A stretch of DNA of 64,000 bases from assembly GCA_002270295.1 (NCBI GenBank), contig NISF01000010.1, positions 1-64,000 on the forward strand. Reading direction: 5' to 3'. The position numbers and the translations under genes were made by a program. Below are positions 1-9,681 of this stretch, piece by piece. Position 1 is the stretch's first letter. Every line of letters begins with the position of its first letter. The stretch comes from Enterobacter sp. 10-1. Lineage in GTDB: Bacteria; Pseudomonadota; Gammaproteobacteria; Enterobacterales; Enterobacteriaceae. The notes beneath the pieces were generated by a model that was not told the DNA's origin, did no database searches, and saw only the letters and a program-made list of their open reading frames with translations.

Positions 1-8
1 CCAGTAAG

Positions 9-35
9 AAGCCCATCCGCGAGGATGGGCTTTTT
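9..35 (+). terminator. Rho-independent terminator at left edge
   Basis: A 10-bp perfect stem (AAGCCCATCC / GGATGGGCTT) with a GCGA loop is followed by five T on the plus strand. It should end a plus-strand transcript that begins left of the window. It could also act weakly on the minus-strand gene ending at 46, but the T run on that side is poor. Confidence 0.8.
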
Positions 36-45
36 GCGTTTTGGG

Positions 46-792
46 CTATTCATCTTCATCGATATAGAGTTGCCTGAGCGCGCTCATATTCACGATTAAA
101 ATCTTGCCGTATTTTGCCTCGATCCATCCCAACTTTTCCCATGCAACCAGACGCTTATTAATCGTCTGACGGGTGGTATTGATAATGGTTGCCAGGTCGT
201 CCTGGGTTAAGTAAAGGTTGATTAATACGCCTTTCTCATGCCATTCGCCATAGCCTTCCGACAAGCTCACCAGACGTTTCGCCAGACGGGCTGAGACGGA
301 TAAAAGCGCGCTGTCATGGAGCATCGTGAAGGCGTTGCGCACCACTTTACACAGCAGTAGTGCCAGAAAATGGTGGAGGATGGGATAGTGCTGCAAAAGC
401 GACTCCACGTCGCGCGGCTTCAGCGTCAGCAGTATTGTTTTGCCAAGAGCTCTGGCATCGTGGGTACGGACTGATTTGTCGATCATACCGATTTCACCAA
501 ACCAGTTGCCGGGCGAAAGATAGCGAAAAATACACTCTTTGCCATCGGCTGAGACGGAGCTGACTTTGACGGATCCGGTAATGACCGCATACAGCGCCTG
601 TGATTCATCTCCGCGATAGTGGATCACTTCACCGTTTTCATACTGATAAAAGCTGGCACGGGACAACATCTGCCCACTAAGATAATCAGGTAGCGCCCGG
701 AACCAGCTACTGGTCAGCAGGATCGCCTGGATCTCATCCTGCTGAAGATTCCATTCATGTGACTCCTGTGCTACGGCCAATATCTTAACCAT
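46..792 (-). CDS. Crp/Fnr-family transcriptional regulator
   Basis: A 248-residue protein with the two-part Crp/Fnr layout. The N-terminal cyclic-nucleotide-like beta-roll covers roughly residues 30-145 and includes a GNWFGEIGMID segment resembling the phosphate-binding cassette of the family. The C-terminal winged helix covers about 165-245, with recognition-helix sequence TQDDLATIINTTRQTINKRL. No Fnr-type N-terminal cysteine cluster is visible, so oxygen sensing through an iron-sulfur cluster is unlikely. It is the third gene of a same-strand series (dehydratase, transporter, regulator), 52 bp after the transporter, so it probably controls that cassette. The ligand is unknown and the sequence does not show whether it binds cAMP. 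The ribosome site before this start is weak. Confidence 0.8.
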   Translation of the reverse strand: MVKILAVAQESHEWNLQQDEIQAILLTSSWFRALPDYLSGQMLSRASFYQYENGEVIHYRGDESQALYAVITGSVKVSSVSADGKECIFRYLSPGNWFGEIGMIDKSVRTHDARALGKTILLTLKPRDVESLLQHYPILHHFLALLLCKVVRNAFTMLHDSALLSVSARLAKRLVSLSEGYGEWHEKGVLINLYLTQDDLATIINTTRQTINKRLVAWEKLGWIEAKYGKILIVNMSALRQLYIDEDE

Positions 793-844
793 CGTTGTTG
801 CTGTCCTGATGTTGATTATTGTCGCAGCACTGTATCATTTCCGA

Positions 845-2215
845 TTAATCAGAGTGCCGGAGATATGTCGCCTCACCGGATTTCATGGCGTGTGCCGGGG
901 AGGGTATCGTCTGCGCTTTATCAATCCCAAACCGTCGCAATGCCAGAATCATCAGGCTACCTGATGCCGTGACCAGCGCGAGGAAATAGAGCCCTGCCTG
1001 CGGTGAGTTGAAGGAATGCTCTGCCCAGACGCGTAGATTTGGGGCGACGAAGCCTCCTAAATTGCCCATTGAATTAATGAGAGCGATCCCCGAAGCTGCG
1101 GCTGCTCCGCCCAGGTACGATGAGGGAAATGTCCAGTAAAGTGGCTGCATGGCAAGGTGTCCCGCAGCCGCAACGCATAGGGCGACAATCGCGATGAGCG
1201 GTATACTCGCAGCGAAGCCAGATAACGCGATGCCCACGGCTCCGCACATGAAAGTGACAGCTGCAACGTAGCGGCGTTCCTGCAGTTTTTCGGCGATCCG
1301 TGGCACGTAATATACCGCAATGGCGGCACACAACGGTGGGATAGCGGTGACAAAGCCAACCAGCAGACCGACTTTCGTGCCCATCAGAGTGGCGATCTGG
1401 GTTGGCAGGAAGAAATAGATCCCGTAACCGCAAACCTGGACGGTGAACCAAATCAGGCATAGGTAGAGCACGCGTACATCCAGTAGGGCCTGCCACACGC
1501 CTTTTGGACCATGGGCCAGTTTCATCTGCTCTTCATGATTAAGCGTCTGGCTTAGCGCCGCTTTCTCTTGCTGCGTTAACCACCTGGCGTCGTCAGGACG
1601 ATCGTCCAGATAGAAAAAGACCCAAATCCCGACGGCTGAGGCCAACAAACCTTCGACGACGAACATCAACTGCCAGCCATGCAGGCCGAATGCCAGCGTC
1701 GTACCTTCCAGAGAAAGCAGCGAGCCGGAAAGCGGGCCGCCGATGATAAAGGCCAGCGGTGCGCCAAACAGAAAATAGCCGGTAACACGTGCGCGGATAT
1801 GTTGCGGGAACCAGAAAGTCAGATAGAGAATGACGCCGGGAAAGAACCCTGCTTCACTCACCCCCAGCAGAAAACGTAAGAAGATAAACATCGTTTCGGT
1901 ATGTGCAAACATCATTGCCGCAGAGACCAGACCCCAGGTGATCATGATCCTCGCCAGCCAGACCCGGGCGCCAATGCGGTAAAGCAGAATATTACTTGGG
2001 ACTTCAAAAATGGCATAACCGATAAAAAAGATGCCGGCGCCAAAGGCGTAGGCTGCATCGCTTAGCCCTGTGTCCAGCTGGAATTCTTGTTTTGCAAAGC
2101 CGATATTTGAACGATCCAGATAGGCCAGAATAAACATCAGCGTGACCATCGGGATGATCCGTCGTATGGATTTACGTATTGCCTGTGATAAATCAAGATC
2201 GGTAGGGGCGGGCAT
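845..2215 (-). CDS. MFS transporter, anion:cation symporter family, probable sugar-acid uptake
   Basis: A 456-residue integral membrane protein with about twelve hydrophobic segments and a central cytoplasmic loop near residues 205-245. The segment LDRSNIGFAKQ after the first helix and the LRFLLGVSEAGFFPG motif in helix 4 are typical of the anion:cation symporter (ACS) branch of the major facilitator superfamily. That branch carries galactonate, glucarate, tartrate, rhamnonate and phthalate. It lies 59 bp downstream of an enolase-superfamily acid-sugar dehydratase on the same strand, so the pair probably imports and dehydrates one sugar acid. The exact substrate cannot be read from sequence. 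Confidence 0.85.
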   Translation of the reverse strand: MPAPTDLDLSQAIRKSIRRIIPMVTLMFILAYLDRSNIGFAKQEFQLDTGLSDAAYAFGAGIFFIGYAIFEVPSNILLYRIGARVWLARIMITWGLVSAAMMFAHTETMFIFLRFLLGVSEAGFFPGVILYLTFWFPQHIRARVTGYFLFGAPLAFIIGGPLSGSLLSLEGTTLAFGLHGWQLMFVVEGLLASAVGIWVFFYLDDRPDDARWLTQQEKAALSQTLNHEEQMKLAHGPKGVWQALLDVRVLYLCLIWFTVQVCGYGIYFFLPTQIATLMGTKVGLLVGFVTAIPPLCAAIAVYYVPRIAEKLQERRYVAAVTFMCGAVGIALSGFAASIPLIAIVALCVAAAGHLAMQPLYWTFPSSYLGGAAAASGIALINSMGNLGGFVAPNLRVWAEHSFNSPQAGLYFLALVTASGSLMILALRRFGIDKAQTIPSPAHAMKSGEATYLRHSD

Positions 2216-2274
2216 AGTTCACCTCTTGGTATTTGTCATTATTTTTTGTCGTCCAGACGATGTACCTGTGAGGG

Positions 2275-3387
2275 TTATCTGACGCTGAAACGCTCAAGGG
2301 CTTCCCGCCGCAGCGTGGTGCCTGCGCCTGGCGCCGTGGGGAGAGAATAGAACCCCTCTTTCACTTCTACCGGATCGACGAAACACTCCAACGTCCAGGG
2401 GATGAATTCCAGCAGCGAGCAGGCCGGGTGCGCGATGACCAGATGCAACTGAGCCTGCATCATGTCACCGTGATGCGGTGTTACCGGCAGGTTAAATGCC
2501 TGCCCGAGGTCGGCAATTTCCCAGACTGCCGTCAGTCCACCGCAGCGCGTGGCGTCTGGTTGTAGGTAATCGACCGCCCCAGCGAGTACAAACTCTTTAA
2601 AAGAATCAAAATGATATAGTAGTTCTCCCAGGGCGAGAGGTGTGCTGATATGCTTGGCCAGCGCGCGGTGACTGGATACATCGTCATGCCACATCGGCTC
2701 TTCAAACCAGGTAATGTCAAAATCAGCCAGCCGTGAACCATACTGTTTGGCAGTGCTGATATCCCATTTGGCGTTCGCATCCACCATCAGATTGACGTCA
2801 TCGCCGATCGCTTTTCTGACGGCTTCAATCCGCCTGAGGTCTTCTCGCGGGTCTGGCTTGCCGATTTTCATTTTGATGGCATTAAAGCCCTCTTCAAAAA
2901 TCATCTTCTTACAGTCATCGACCAACTCGGCGGTCTCCCTGACTAACCAGCCACAATCGGTGTTATAGGCGGAAATGCGAGTGTGCTGTGAGCCGCCAAA
3001 AATTTTCCACAGCGGCTGTTCAACCATCTTGGCTTTCAGATCCCACAGCGCAATATCAATGGCAGAGAGCGCCATCTGCATCAATCCTCCGCGTCCTACC
3101 CAGATATTGGTTGAACTGCGGGATAATTTACGGTGCAGGTAACGAACTTCATTGGCATCTTCCCCGAGTAGCATCGGACCGAAAACATCGCTGATAATGG
3201 TGGTGAGCAATCTGTCGGTAGCGATATCAGCATGGGTACCCGTATAACCGTAACCGACCAGCCCGTTGTCCGTCTCAATCATGACGCCGGGCATGCCCCA
3301 ATGTGTAATGCTGTGTGTAGAATCGCCGATGATATTTTTGGTTACCGGCACGTGCATAATAAATGTCGTCAGTTTGGTGATTTTCAT
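2275..3387 (-). CDS. Mandelate racemase/muconate lactonizing enzyme family dehydratase
   Basis: A 370-residue enolase-superfamily enzyme when started at 3387, where AGGAAG precedes the ATG; an upstream in-frame start at 3459 lacks such a site. Capping domain about 1-125, then a TIM barrel. Visible catalytic features are K172-M-K174 on the second barrel strand, metal ligands D203 (VDANAKWD), E229 or E230 and E255, and the D278/H305 dyad (QPDATRCGG, TPHHGD). This pattern is that of the mandelate racemase subgroup, most members of which dehydrate acid sugars (talarate, galactarate, rhamnonate, fuconate). The cofactor would be Mg2+ and the location cytoplasmic. It is probably the first gene of the cassette with the transporter and regulator. 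The substrate is unknown. Confidence 0.85.
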   Translation of the reverse strand: MKITKLTTFIMHVPVTKNIIGDSTHSITHWGMPGVMIETDNGLVGYGYTGTHADIATDRLLTTIISDVFGPMLLGEDANEVRYLHRKLSRSSTNIWVGRGGLMQMALSAIDIALWDLKAKMVEQPLWKIFGGSQHTRISAYNTDCGWLVRETAELVDDCKKMIFEEGFNAIKMKIGKPDPREDLRRIEAVRKAIGDDVNLMVDANAKWDISTAKQYGSRLADFDITWFEEPMWHDDVSSHRALAKHISTPLALGELLYHFDSFKEFVLAGAVDYLQPDATRCGGLTAVWEIADLGQAFNLPVTPHHGDMMQAQLHLVIAHPACSLLEFIPWTLECFVDPVEVKEGFYSLPTAPGAGTTLRREALERFSVR

Positions 3388-3524
3388 GCTTGCTTCCTGT
3401 GGCTGTAAGACCTGATGGATTGCCGCAATGTAGCAATGGTCTTTCGGGAAGGCTGTCAAACGGTTTACACATCACCAGCGGCTGGCGAGATTAATTAAAA
3501 TATTTGATACGGATCGCGAATTGC

Positions 3525-3680
3525 TCACATCCTCCTGGCGGGGATGGCCTTTTTATCTTTTTTATTCTTTGCTAAGCAGTAACGGATAGACACGGCTCGG
3601 GCCGTCAACCTCACAACGTCTCGCCACGTTAAACCGAATGGGGTTGAAACTTTTTCACCTTCTACGTGCAGACTCGACAT
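3525..3680 (-). CDS. Unrecognised 51-residue small ORF divergent from metA
   Basis: This is a 52-codon frame that starts with MSSLHVEGEKVSTPFGLTWR and ends in a lysine/arginine-rich tail (residues about 38-50). An AGGAAT ribosome site lies nine bases before the ATG. I do not recognise a family. The protein would be basic and soluble, with no membrane segment or signal peptide. The four MetJ boxes begin 24 bp upstream of its start, between it and metA, so a shared control region is possible. It may be a real small gene or a chance frame; length alone does not decide. Confidence 0.4.
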   Translation of the reverse strand: MSSLHVEGEKVSTPFGLTWRDVVRLTARAVSIRYCLAKNKKDKKAIPARRM

Positions 3681-3703
3681 TTTATTTATTCCTGGTTATT
3701 GTT

Positions 3704-3735
3704 AGCTGTCTGGATGTCTAAACGTTTATACGTAT
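3704..3735. promoter_or_regulatory. Four tandem MetJ operator boxes
   Basis: Four adjacent 8-bp units resemble the met box consensus AGACGTCT: AGCTGTCT (3704-3711), GGATGTCT (3712-3719), AAACGTTT (3720-3727) and ATACGTAT (3728-3735). MetJ with S-adenosylmethionine binds such arrays cooperatively. The array ends 19 bp before the metA start, so it should repress metA. It also lies upstream of the divergent small ORF. Confidence 0.85.
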
Positions 3736-3754
3736 GCTATGAGGTAATAAAGTT

Positions 3755-4684
3755 ATGCCTATTCGGGTGCAGGACGAGCTACCGGCCGTCAATTTCTTGC
3801 GTAGTGAGAACGTCTTTGTGATGACGACAACGCGCGCAACGACCCAGGAAATTCGTCCGCTGAAGGTGCTTATCCTCAACCTGATGCCGAAGAAAATCGA
3901 GACTGAAAATCAGTTCCTGCGGCTGCTATCAAATTCTCCGCTCCAGCTTGATATCCAGCTGTTGCGTATCGACGCGCGTGAATCCCGCAACACGCCAACC
4001 GAGCATCTGAACAACTTCTACTGCAACTTTGAGGACATCTGCGACCAGAACTTTGATGGCCTGATCGTCACCGGCGCACCGCTGGGGCTGGTTGAATTCA
4101 ACGATGTGGCCTACTGGCCGCAGATTAAGCAGGTGCTGGAGTGGGCAAAGGATCATGTGACCTCGACGCTTTTTGTCTGTTGGGCCGTACAGGCCGCGCT
4201 CAATATCCTTTATGGCATCCCCAAGCAAACCCGCACTGAAAAAATCTCCGGCGTATTTGAACACCATATTTTGCACCCGCATGCGCTACTGACCCGCGGT
4301 TTCGACGATACCTTCCTCGCGCCACACTCGCGCTATGCCGATTTTCCGGCCGCATTGATCCGCGACTATACCGATTTAGAGATCCTGGCAGAAACCGAAG
4401 AGGGCGATGCCTATCTGTTTGCCAGCAAAGATAAGCGCATTGCCTTCGTCACCGGGCATCCGGAATACGATGCCGGTACCCTGGCGGGCGAGTTTTTCCG
4501 CGATGTGGAAGCGGGACTCAGCCCGGAAGTTCCGACCAATTATTTCCCGCATGATGACCCGCAAAACAAACCGCGGGCCAGCTGGAGAAGTCACGGAAAC
4601 CTGCTGTTTGCCAACTGGCTGAACTACTATGTCTACCAAATCACGCCATACGATCTGCGGAATATGAATCCGACTCTGGATTAA
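3755..4684 (+). CDS. metA: Homoserine O-succinyltransferase
   Basis: MetA transfers succinyl from succinyl-CoA to L-homoserine, the first committed step of methionine synthesis, in the cytoplasm. The 309-residue length equals the E. coli enzyme. The glutamine-amidotransferase-like fold keeps the acyl-accepting cysteine C142 ([11 protein letters not shown]) and the partner residues H235 and E237 (VTGHPEYD). A GAGGT ribosome site lies just before the ATG. The gene has its own promoter region with four MetJ boxes and its own terminator, and is followed by the separately controlled aceBAK operon, the usual enterobacterial order. Confidence 0.98.
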   Translation: MPIRVQDELPAVNFLRSENVFVMTTTRATTQEIRPLKVLILNLMPKKIETENQFLRLLSNSPLQLDIQLLRIDARESRNTPTEHLNNFYCNFEDICDQNFDGLIVTGAPLGLVEFNDVAYWPQIKQVLEWAKDHVTSTLFVCWAVQAALNILYGIPKQTRTEKISGVFEHHILHPHALLTRGFDDTFLAPHSRYADFPAALIRDYTDLEILAETEEGDAYLFASKDKRIAFVTGHPEYDAGTLAGEFFRDVEAGLSPEVPTNYFPHDDPQNKPRASWRSHGNLLFANWLNYYVYQITPYDLRNMNPTLD

Positions 4685-4729
4685 TCCTCCAGCCAACGCG
4701 ATCCTAAAGCGTTTCAGCATTTTGCCTCT

Positions 4730-4751
4730 GGCACCTTCGGGTGCCTTTTTT
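4730..4751 (+). terminator. metA terminator
   Basis: A six-bp GC-rich stem GGCACC / GGTGCC closes a stable TTCG tetraloop and is followed by six T. It lies 46 bp after the metA stop. Confidence 0.85.
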
Positions 4752-4827
4752 GTTTCCGAAATTCAATTCATACGCGGAATAAACTTTAATTTTAATGTTA
4801 TCAATATGTTGAATTGATATTAAAATT

Positions 4828-4862
4828 AAAATGGAAATTGTTTTTGATTTTGGAAAAATAAT
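4828..4862 (+). promoter_or_regulatory. aceBAK promoter region with IclR operator
   Basis: The A/T-rich stretch around TGGAAATTGTTTTTGATTTT is very close to the IclR-protected segment upstream of E. coli aceB, as I remember it. It lies about 85-115 bp before the aceB start. IclR would repress from here and be relieved during growth on acetate or fatty acids. The assignment rests on this similarity; the exact operator borders are inferred. Confidence 0.65.
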
Positions 4863-4944
4863 GCGTAGTCTTAATTGTGTTGAGCGAAAACCAGACAACG
4901 ATCTTTCACTCGCGCCAACTGGATCAACCAAGAGGAGCTGCACA

Positions 4945-6546
4945 ATGACGCAACAGGCGACAATCACTGACGAACTGGCCTTCGGCCAGCCTTATGGCGA
5001 GCAGGAAAAGCAGGTCTTAACGCCCGAGGCGGTGGAGTTCCTGGCGGAACTGGTGAGCCGCTTTACGCCTGAGCGCAATAGGCTGCTGGCGGCACGTATC
5101 CAGCAGCAGCAGGACATAGACGACGGAAAGCTGCCAGATTTTATTTCGGAAACGGATTCCATTCGTAACGGTGACTGGACGATTCGCGGTATTCCGGCTG
5201 ATTTACAGGATCGCCGGGTGGAGATCACCGGCCCCGTTGAACGCAAGATGGTGATTAACGCCCTGAATGCCAACGTGAAAGTATTTATGGCTGACTTTGA
5301 GGATTCGCTGGCGCCTGACTGGAACAAAGTTATCGACGGTCAGATTAACCTGCGCGATGCGGTCAACGGCACCATCAGCTATACCAACGAAGCGGGGAAA
5401 ATCTACCAGCTGAAGCCCGATCCTGCGGTGCTGGTTTGCCGGGTGCGCGGCCTGCATCTGCCGGAAAAGCACGTCACCTGGCGCGGGGAGTCGATTCCCG
5501 GCAGCCTGTTTGATTTCGCGCTCTATTTCTTCCATAACCACCGGGCTCTGCTGGCGAAAGGAAGCGGCCCCTATTTCTATCTGCCGAAGACGCAGGCCTG
5601 GCAGGAAGCGGCCTGGTGGAGCGAAGTTTTCAGCTACACCGAAGATCGGTTTGAACTGCCGCGCGGCACCATCAAGGCGACGCTGCTGATTGAAACGCTA
5701 CCGGCCGTGTTCCAGATGGATGAAATTCTCCATGCGCTGCGGGACCATATCGTTGGCCTGAACTGCGGGCGTTGGGACTACATTTTCAGCTACATCAAAA
5801 CCTTAAAAAACCATGCTGACCGTGTTTTACCCGACCGCCAGGTGGTGACGATGGACAAATCGTTCCTCAACGCCTATTCACGCCTGCTGATAAAGACCTG
5901 TCACAAGCGCGGCGCGTTTGCGATGGGCGGCATGGCGGCCTTTATCCCCAGCAAGGACGCCGAACGGAACCGCCAGGTGCTCGGCAAAGTCACCGCCGAT
6001 AAAGAGCTGGAAGCCAAAAACGGCCATGACGGCACCTGGATTGCCCACCCGGGCCTCGCGGATACGGCGATGGAGGTTTTCAATCGCGTGCTGGGCGAAC
6101 GGACCAATCAGCTGGGCGTCAGCCGGGAACAGGATGCGCCGATTACCGCCGAGCAGCTGCTGGAGCCCTGCGACGGCGAGCGCACCGAAGCCGGGATGCG
6201 CGCCAACATTCGCGTGGCGGTGCAGTACATCGAAGCCTGGATCTCCGGCAACGGTTGCGTACCGATTTATGGCCTGATGGAAGATGCGGCCACGGCCGAA
6301 ATCTCGCGCACCTCTATCTGGCAATGGATCCATCATCAAAAGACGCTAAGCGACGGGACGCCGGTGACCAAAGCGCTGTTCCGCCAGTGGCTGGGCGAGG
6401 AGCTGATGGTTATTCAGGACGAGCTGGGCGAGCACCGCTACAGCAGCGGCCGCTTTGACGATGCCGCGCGGCTGATGGAACAAATCACTACCTCAGACGA
6501 ACTGATTGATTTCTTAACGTTGCCTGGCTACCGCCTGCTGGCGTAA
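4945..6546 (+). CDS. aceB: Malate synthase A
   Basis: AceB condenses glyoxylate with acetyl-CoA to malate, the second step of the glyoxylate shunt. With the start at 4945, preceded by AGAGGAG, the protein is 533 residues, the length of E. coli malate synthase A. An open frame runs upstream to 4831 but crosses the operator region and has no good ribosome site. The malate synthase signature [16 protein letters not shown] is present mid-protein. It is the first gene of aceBAK, 34 bp before aceA, and is controlled by IclR from the upstream operator. Confidence 0.98.
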   Translation: MTQQATITDELAFGQPYGEQEKQVLTPEAVEFLAELVSRFTPERNRLLAARIQQQQDIDDGKLPDFISETDSIRNGDWTIRGIPADLQDRRVEITGPVERKMVINALNANVKVFMADFEDSLAPDWNKVIDGQINLRDAVNGTISYTNEAGKIYQLKPDPAVLVCRVRGLHLPEKHVTWRGESIPGSLFDFALYFFHNHRALLAKGSGPYFYLPKTQAWQEAAWWSEVFSYTEDRFELPRGTIKATLLIETLPAVFQMDEILHALRDHIVGLNCGRWDYIFSYIKTLKNHADRVLPDRQVVTMDKSFLNAYSRLLIKTCHKRGAFAMGGMAAFIPSKDAERNRQVLGKVTADKELEAKNGHDGTWIAHPGLADTAMEVFNRVLGERTNQLGVSREQDAPITAEQLLEPCDGERTEAGMRANIRVAVQYIEAWISGNGCVPIYGLMEDAATAEISRTSIWQWIHHQKTLSDGTPVTKALFRQWLGEELMVIQDELGEHRYSSGRFDDAARLMEQITTSDELIDFLTLPGYRLLA

Positions 6547-6580
6547 TTCACCCACTCGTGACCCTATGGAGCATCTGCAC

Positions 6581-7885
6581 ATGAAAACTCGTACTCAGCA
6601 AATCGAAGAATTAAACAAAGAGTGGACACAGCCGCGTTGGGAAGGCATTACCCGCCCATATAGCGCAGAAGAAGTGGTGAAATTACGCGGCTCGGTCAAC
6701 CCGGAATGTACCCTGGCGCAGCTTGGTGCGGCCAAAATGTGGCGACTGCTGCACGGTGGCTCGAAGAAGGGCTATATCAACAGCCTTGGCGCGCTGACCG
6801 GTGGGCAGGCGCTGCAGCAGGCGAAGGCGGGGATCGAGGCGATTTATCTCTCCGGCTGGCAGGTGGCGGCGGATGCAAACCTGGCTTCCAGCATGTATCC
6901 GGATCAATCGCTGTACCCGGCCAACTCGGTGCCGGCGGTGGTGGATCGGATCAACAATACCTTCCGTCGCGCCGATCAGATCCAGTGGTCTGCCGGCATT
7001 GAATCAGACGATCCGCGCTATACCGACTATTTCCTGCCGATCGTGGCGGATGCTGAAGCCGGCTTCGGCGGCGTGCTGAATGCGTTTGAGCTGATGAAAT
7101 CGATGATTGAGGCCGGTGCAGCGGCGGTTCACTTTGAAGATCAGCTGGCGTCAGTGAAAAAATGCGGCCATATGGGCGGAAAAGTGCTGGTTCCGACGCA
7201 GGAAGCTATCCAGAAGCTGGTGGCCGCTCGCCTGGCGGCAGACGTCATGGGCGTACCGACGCTGGTCATCGCCCGAACCGACGCCGATGCTGCGGATCTG
7301 ATCACCTCTGACTGCGATCCGTACGATCGTGAATTTATTACCGGCGATCGCACCAGTGAAGGCTTTTTCCGCACCCACGCCGGCATTGAGCAGGCGATTA
7401 GCCGCGGCCTGGCCTATGCGCCGTACGCTGACCTGGTGTGGTGCGAAACGTCTAAGCCGGATCTCGAACAGGCTAAGCGCTTTGCCGACGCTATCCACGC
7501 GCGCTTCCCCGGCAAACTGCTGGCCTATAACTGCTCGCCGTCGTTTAACTGGAAGAAAAACCTCGATGACGCCACCATCGCTCGCTTCCAGCAGGCGTTG
7601 TCCGATATGGGCTACAAATATCAGTTCATTACTCTGGCGGGCATTCACAGCATGTGGTTCAACATGTTCGACCTCGCCCGCTCCTATGCGCAGGGTGAGG
7701 GGATGAAGCACTACGTTGAGAAGGTGCAGCAGCCGGAGTTTGCCGCCGCAGCGGAAGGGTACACCTTCGTTTCCCACCAGCAGGAGGTGGGCACCGGCTA
7801 CTTCGATAAGGTGACCACCATTATTCAGGGCGGCGCTTCATCAGTCACCGCCCTGACCGGCTCAACGGAAGAAGAGCAGTTCTGA
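6581..7885 (+). CDS. aceA: Isocitrate lyase
   Basis: AceA cleaves isocitrate to glyoxylate and succinate, diverting carbon past the decarboxylating TCA steps so that acetate can feed biosynthesis. From the ATG at 6581 the protein is 434 residues, as in E. coli. The active-site signature KKCGH is intact with the catalytic cysteine at C195, within a Mg2+-binding TIM barrel. An in-frame ATG five codons upstream (6566) is less likely because the GGAG at 6568 then serves the chosen start. Second gene of aceBAK; a hairpin repeat separates it from aceK. Confidence 0.98.
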   Translation: MKTRTQQIEELNKEWTQPRWEGITRPYSAEEVVKLRGSVNPECTLAQLGAAKMWRLLHGGSKKGYINSLGALTGGQALQQAKAGIEAIYLSGWQVAADANLASSMYPDQSLYPANSVPAVVDRINNTFRRADQIQWSAGIESDDPRYTDYFLPIVADAEAGFGGVLNAFELMKSMIEAGAAAVHFEDQLASVKKCGHMGGKVLVPTQEAIQKLVAARLAADVMGVPTLVIARTDADAADLITSDCDPYDREFITGDRTSEGFFRTHAGIEQAISRGLAYAPYADLVWCETSKPDLEQAKRFADAIHARFPGKLLAYNCSPSFNWKKNLDDATIARFQQALSDMGYKYQFITLAGIHSMWFNMFDLARSYAQGEGMKHYVEKVQQPEFAAAAEGYTFVSHQQEVGTGYFDKVTTIIQGGASSVTALTGSTEEEQF

Positions 7886-7890
7886 TTGTT

Positions 7891-7930
7891 TCCCCCTCTC
7901 CCTGCCGGGGAGAGGGCTGGGTGAGGGGGA
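7891..7930 (+). repeat. GC-rich hairpin repeat between aceA and aceK
   Basis: The spacer holds a 9-bp stem CCCTCTCCC (7894-7902) / GGGAGAGGG (7908-7916). A competing outer pairing is possible between TCCCCCTC (7891-7898) and GAGGGGGA (7923-7930). There is no T run, so it is more likely an mRNA-stabilising or attenuating hairpin than a terminator. E. coli has REP sequences in the same aceA-aceK spacer, where they help make aceK far less expressed than aceA. Confidence 0.75.
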
Positions 7931-7934
7931 AGGT

Positions 7935-9677
7935 ATGACGCGTGGCCTGGAACTACTGATTGCACAGACTATTTTGCAGGGCTTTGACGCCCAGTATGGC
8001 CGTTTTCTCGAAGTCACCTCGGGCGCGCAGCAGCGCTTTGAACACGCCGACTGGCACGCCGTTCAGCAGGCGATGAAGCAGCGTATCCACCTCTACGATC
8101 ATCACGTCGGCCTGGTGGTTGAACAGCTGCGCTGTATTACCGAAGGAAAAAGTACCGACGTCGATTTTTTACTGCGGGTGAAAGAGCACTACACCCACCT
8201 GCTACCGGATTACCCTCGCTTCGAAATTGCGGAGAGCTTTTTCAATTCCGTCTATTGTCGGTTGTTTGACCACCGCTCGCTGACTCCCGAGCGGCTTTTT
8301 ATTTTCAGTTCGCAGCCGGAGCGCAGCTTCCGCTCAATTCCCCGTCCGCTGGCGAAAACGTTTTTCCCCGAGCGCGGCTGGGAAACGTTATTAAGCAAAG
8401 TGTTATCCGATCTCCCCCTGCGGCTGGCGTGGCAAAATAAGGCGCGGGATATTGGCTATATCACGGCCTGCCTGGTGGAAGCTCTCGGCAGCGAGATGCT
8501 GTCCCGCTCCCATCTGCAAATAGCCAACGAACTCTTTTATCGCAATAAGGCGGCCTGGCTGGTAGGCAAACTGGTTACGCCGGTGGCTACGCTGCCTTTT
8601 TTGCTGCCTGTCCATCGCAGCGATGAAGGCGAGCTGTTTATTGATGCCTGTCTGACCACCCATGCTGAAGCGAGCATCGTCTTTGGCTTTGCGCGCTCCT
8701 ATTTTATGGTTTACGCCCCGCTGCCCGGCGCGCTGGTTGAGTGGCTGCGCGATATCCTGCCGGGGAAAACCACCGCCGAGCTCTATATGGCGATTGGCTG
8801 CCAGAAGCACGCAAAAACGGAAAGCTACCGTGAATATCTGCACTACATTGCCCGCAGCGACGAGCAGTTTATCGAGGCGCCGGGCATCCGCGGGATGGTG
8901 ATGCTGGTCTTTACCCTGCCGGGCTTCGACCGGGTATTTAAGATCATCAAGGACCGCTTTGCGCCGCAAAAGGAGATGACCGCCGCCCACGTCCGCGCCT
9001 GCTATCAGCTGGTTAAGGAGCACGACCGCGTCGGGCGCATGGCCGATACCCAGGAGTTTGAAAACTTCGTGCTGGATAAGCGGCAAATCGCGCCGCAGCT
9101 GATGGCGCTGCTGCAGTCGGAAGCCGGGGCTAAAATTAGCGACCTCGGCGATCGGATTGCCATCAGCCATCTCTATATCGAGCGGCGAATGGTGCCGCTG
9201 AATATCTGGCTGGAGCAGGTTGACGGCCAGGCGCTGCGCGATGCGGTCGAGGAGTACGGTAATGCCATTCGCCAGCTGGCCGCCGCCAATATATTCCCCG
9301 GCGATATGCTGTTCAAAAACTTTGGCGTGACCCGCCACGGCCGGGTGGTGTTCTACGATTACGATGAGATTTGCTACATGACGGAGGTCAATTTCCGCGA
9401 GATCCCGCCGCCGCGCTATCCGGAAGATGAGCTGGCGAGCGAGCCGTGGTACAGCGTGTCGCCGGGGGATGTTTTCCCGGAAGAGTTCCGCCACTGGCTC
9501 TGCGCGGACCCGCGTATTGGGCCGCTGTTTGAGGAGATGCACGCCGATTTGCTGCGGGCCGATTACTGGCGGGAGCTGCAGACGCGCATTCGTAACGGCC
9601 ACGTGGAGGATGTCTATGCCTATCGCCGCCGCCAGCGTTTTTGCGTGCGCTATGGCGCGATGCAGCAGGCGGGTTAG
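7935..9677 (+). CDS. aceK: Isocitrate dehydrogenase kinase/phosphatase
   Basis: AceK phosphorylates isocitrate dehydrogenase, inactivating it and sending isocitrate into the glyoxylate shunt, and also removes that phosphate. The 580-residue protein matches the E. coli enzyme (578) along its whole length. The C-terminal half has the atypical protein-kinase region, including RHLYIERRM-like sequence around residue 415 (here [13 protein letters not shown]) and the conserved [15 protein letters not shown] segment near 475. The start follows AGGGGGAAGG. It is the last gene of aceBAK, after the hairpin repeat. Confidence 0.97.
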   Translation: MTRGLELLIAQTILQGFDAQYGRFLEVTSGAQQRFEHADWHAVQQAMKQRIHLYDHHVGLVVEQLRCITEGKSTDVDFLLRVKEHYTHLLPDYPRFEIAESFFNSVYCRLFDHRSLTPERLFIFSSQPERSFRSIPRPLAKTFFPERGWETLLSKVLSDLPLRLAWQNKARDIGYITACLVEALGSEMLSRSHLQIANELFYRNKAAWLVGKLVTPVATLPFLLPVHRSDEGELFIDACLTTHAEASIVFGFARSYFMVYAPLPGALVEWLRDILPGKTTAELYMAIGCQKHAKTESYREYLHYIARSDEQFIEAPGIRGMVMLVFTLPGFDRVFKIIKDRFAPQKEMTAAHVRACYQLVKEHDRVGRMADTQEFENFVLDKRQIAPQLMALLQSEAGAKISDLGDRIAISHLYIERRMVPLNIWLEQVDGQALRDAVEEYGNAIRQLAAANIFPGDMLFKNFGVTRHGRVVFYDYDEICYMTEVNFREIPPPRYPEDELASEPWYSVSPGDVFPEEFRHWLCADPRIGPLFEEMHADLLRADYWRELQTRIRNGHVEDVYAYRRRQRFCVRYGAMQQAG

Positions 9678-9681
9678 CGGC

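Noticed and set aside
1-8. CCA at the window start as the end of a tRNA gene
   Set aside because: Only three bases fit and no acceptor stem can be checked within the window.
3528-3555. CATCC/GGATG hairpin with a T-rich tract as a terminator upstream of metA
   Set aside because: The stem is only five base pairs with mismatches beyond, and it lies inside the small ORF region; too weak to call.
4831-4944. In-frame N-terminal extension of aceB by 38 residues
   Set aside because: It crosses the IclR operator/promoter region, has no ribosome site and would exceed the family length; the ATG at 4945 has AGAGGAG.
8403-9602. 399-codon frame opposite aceK
   Set aside because: Antisense shadow produced by GC-rich codon bias of aceK; no ribosome site, no recognisable domain.
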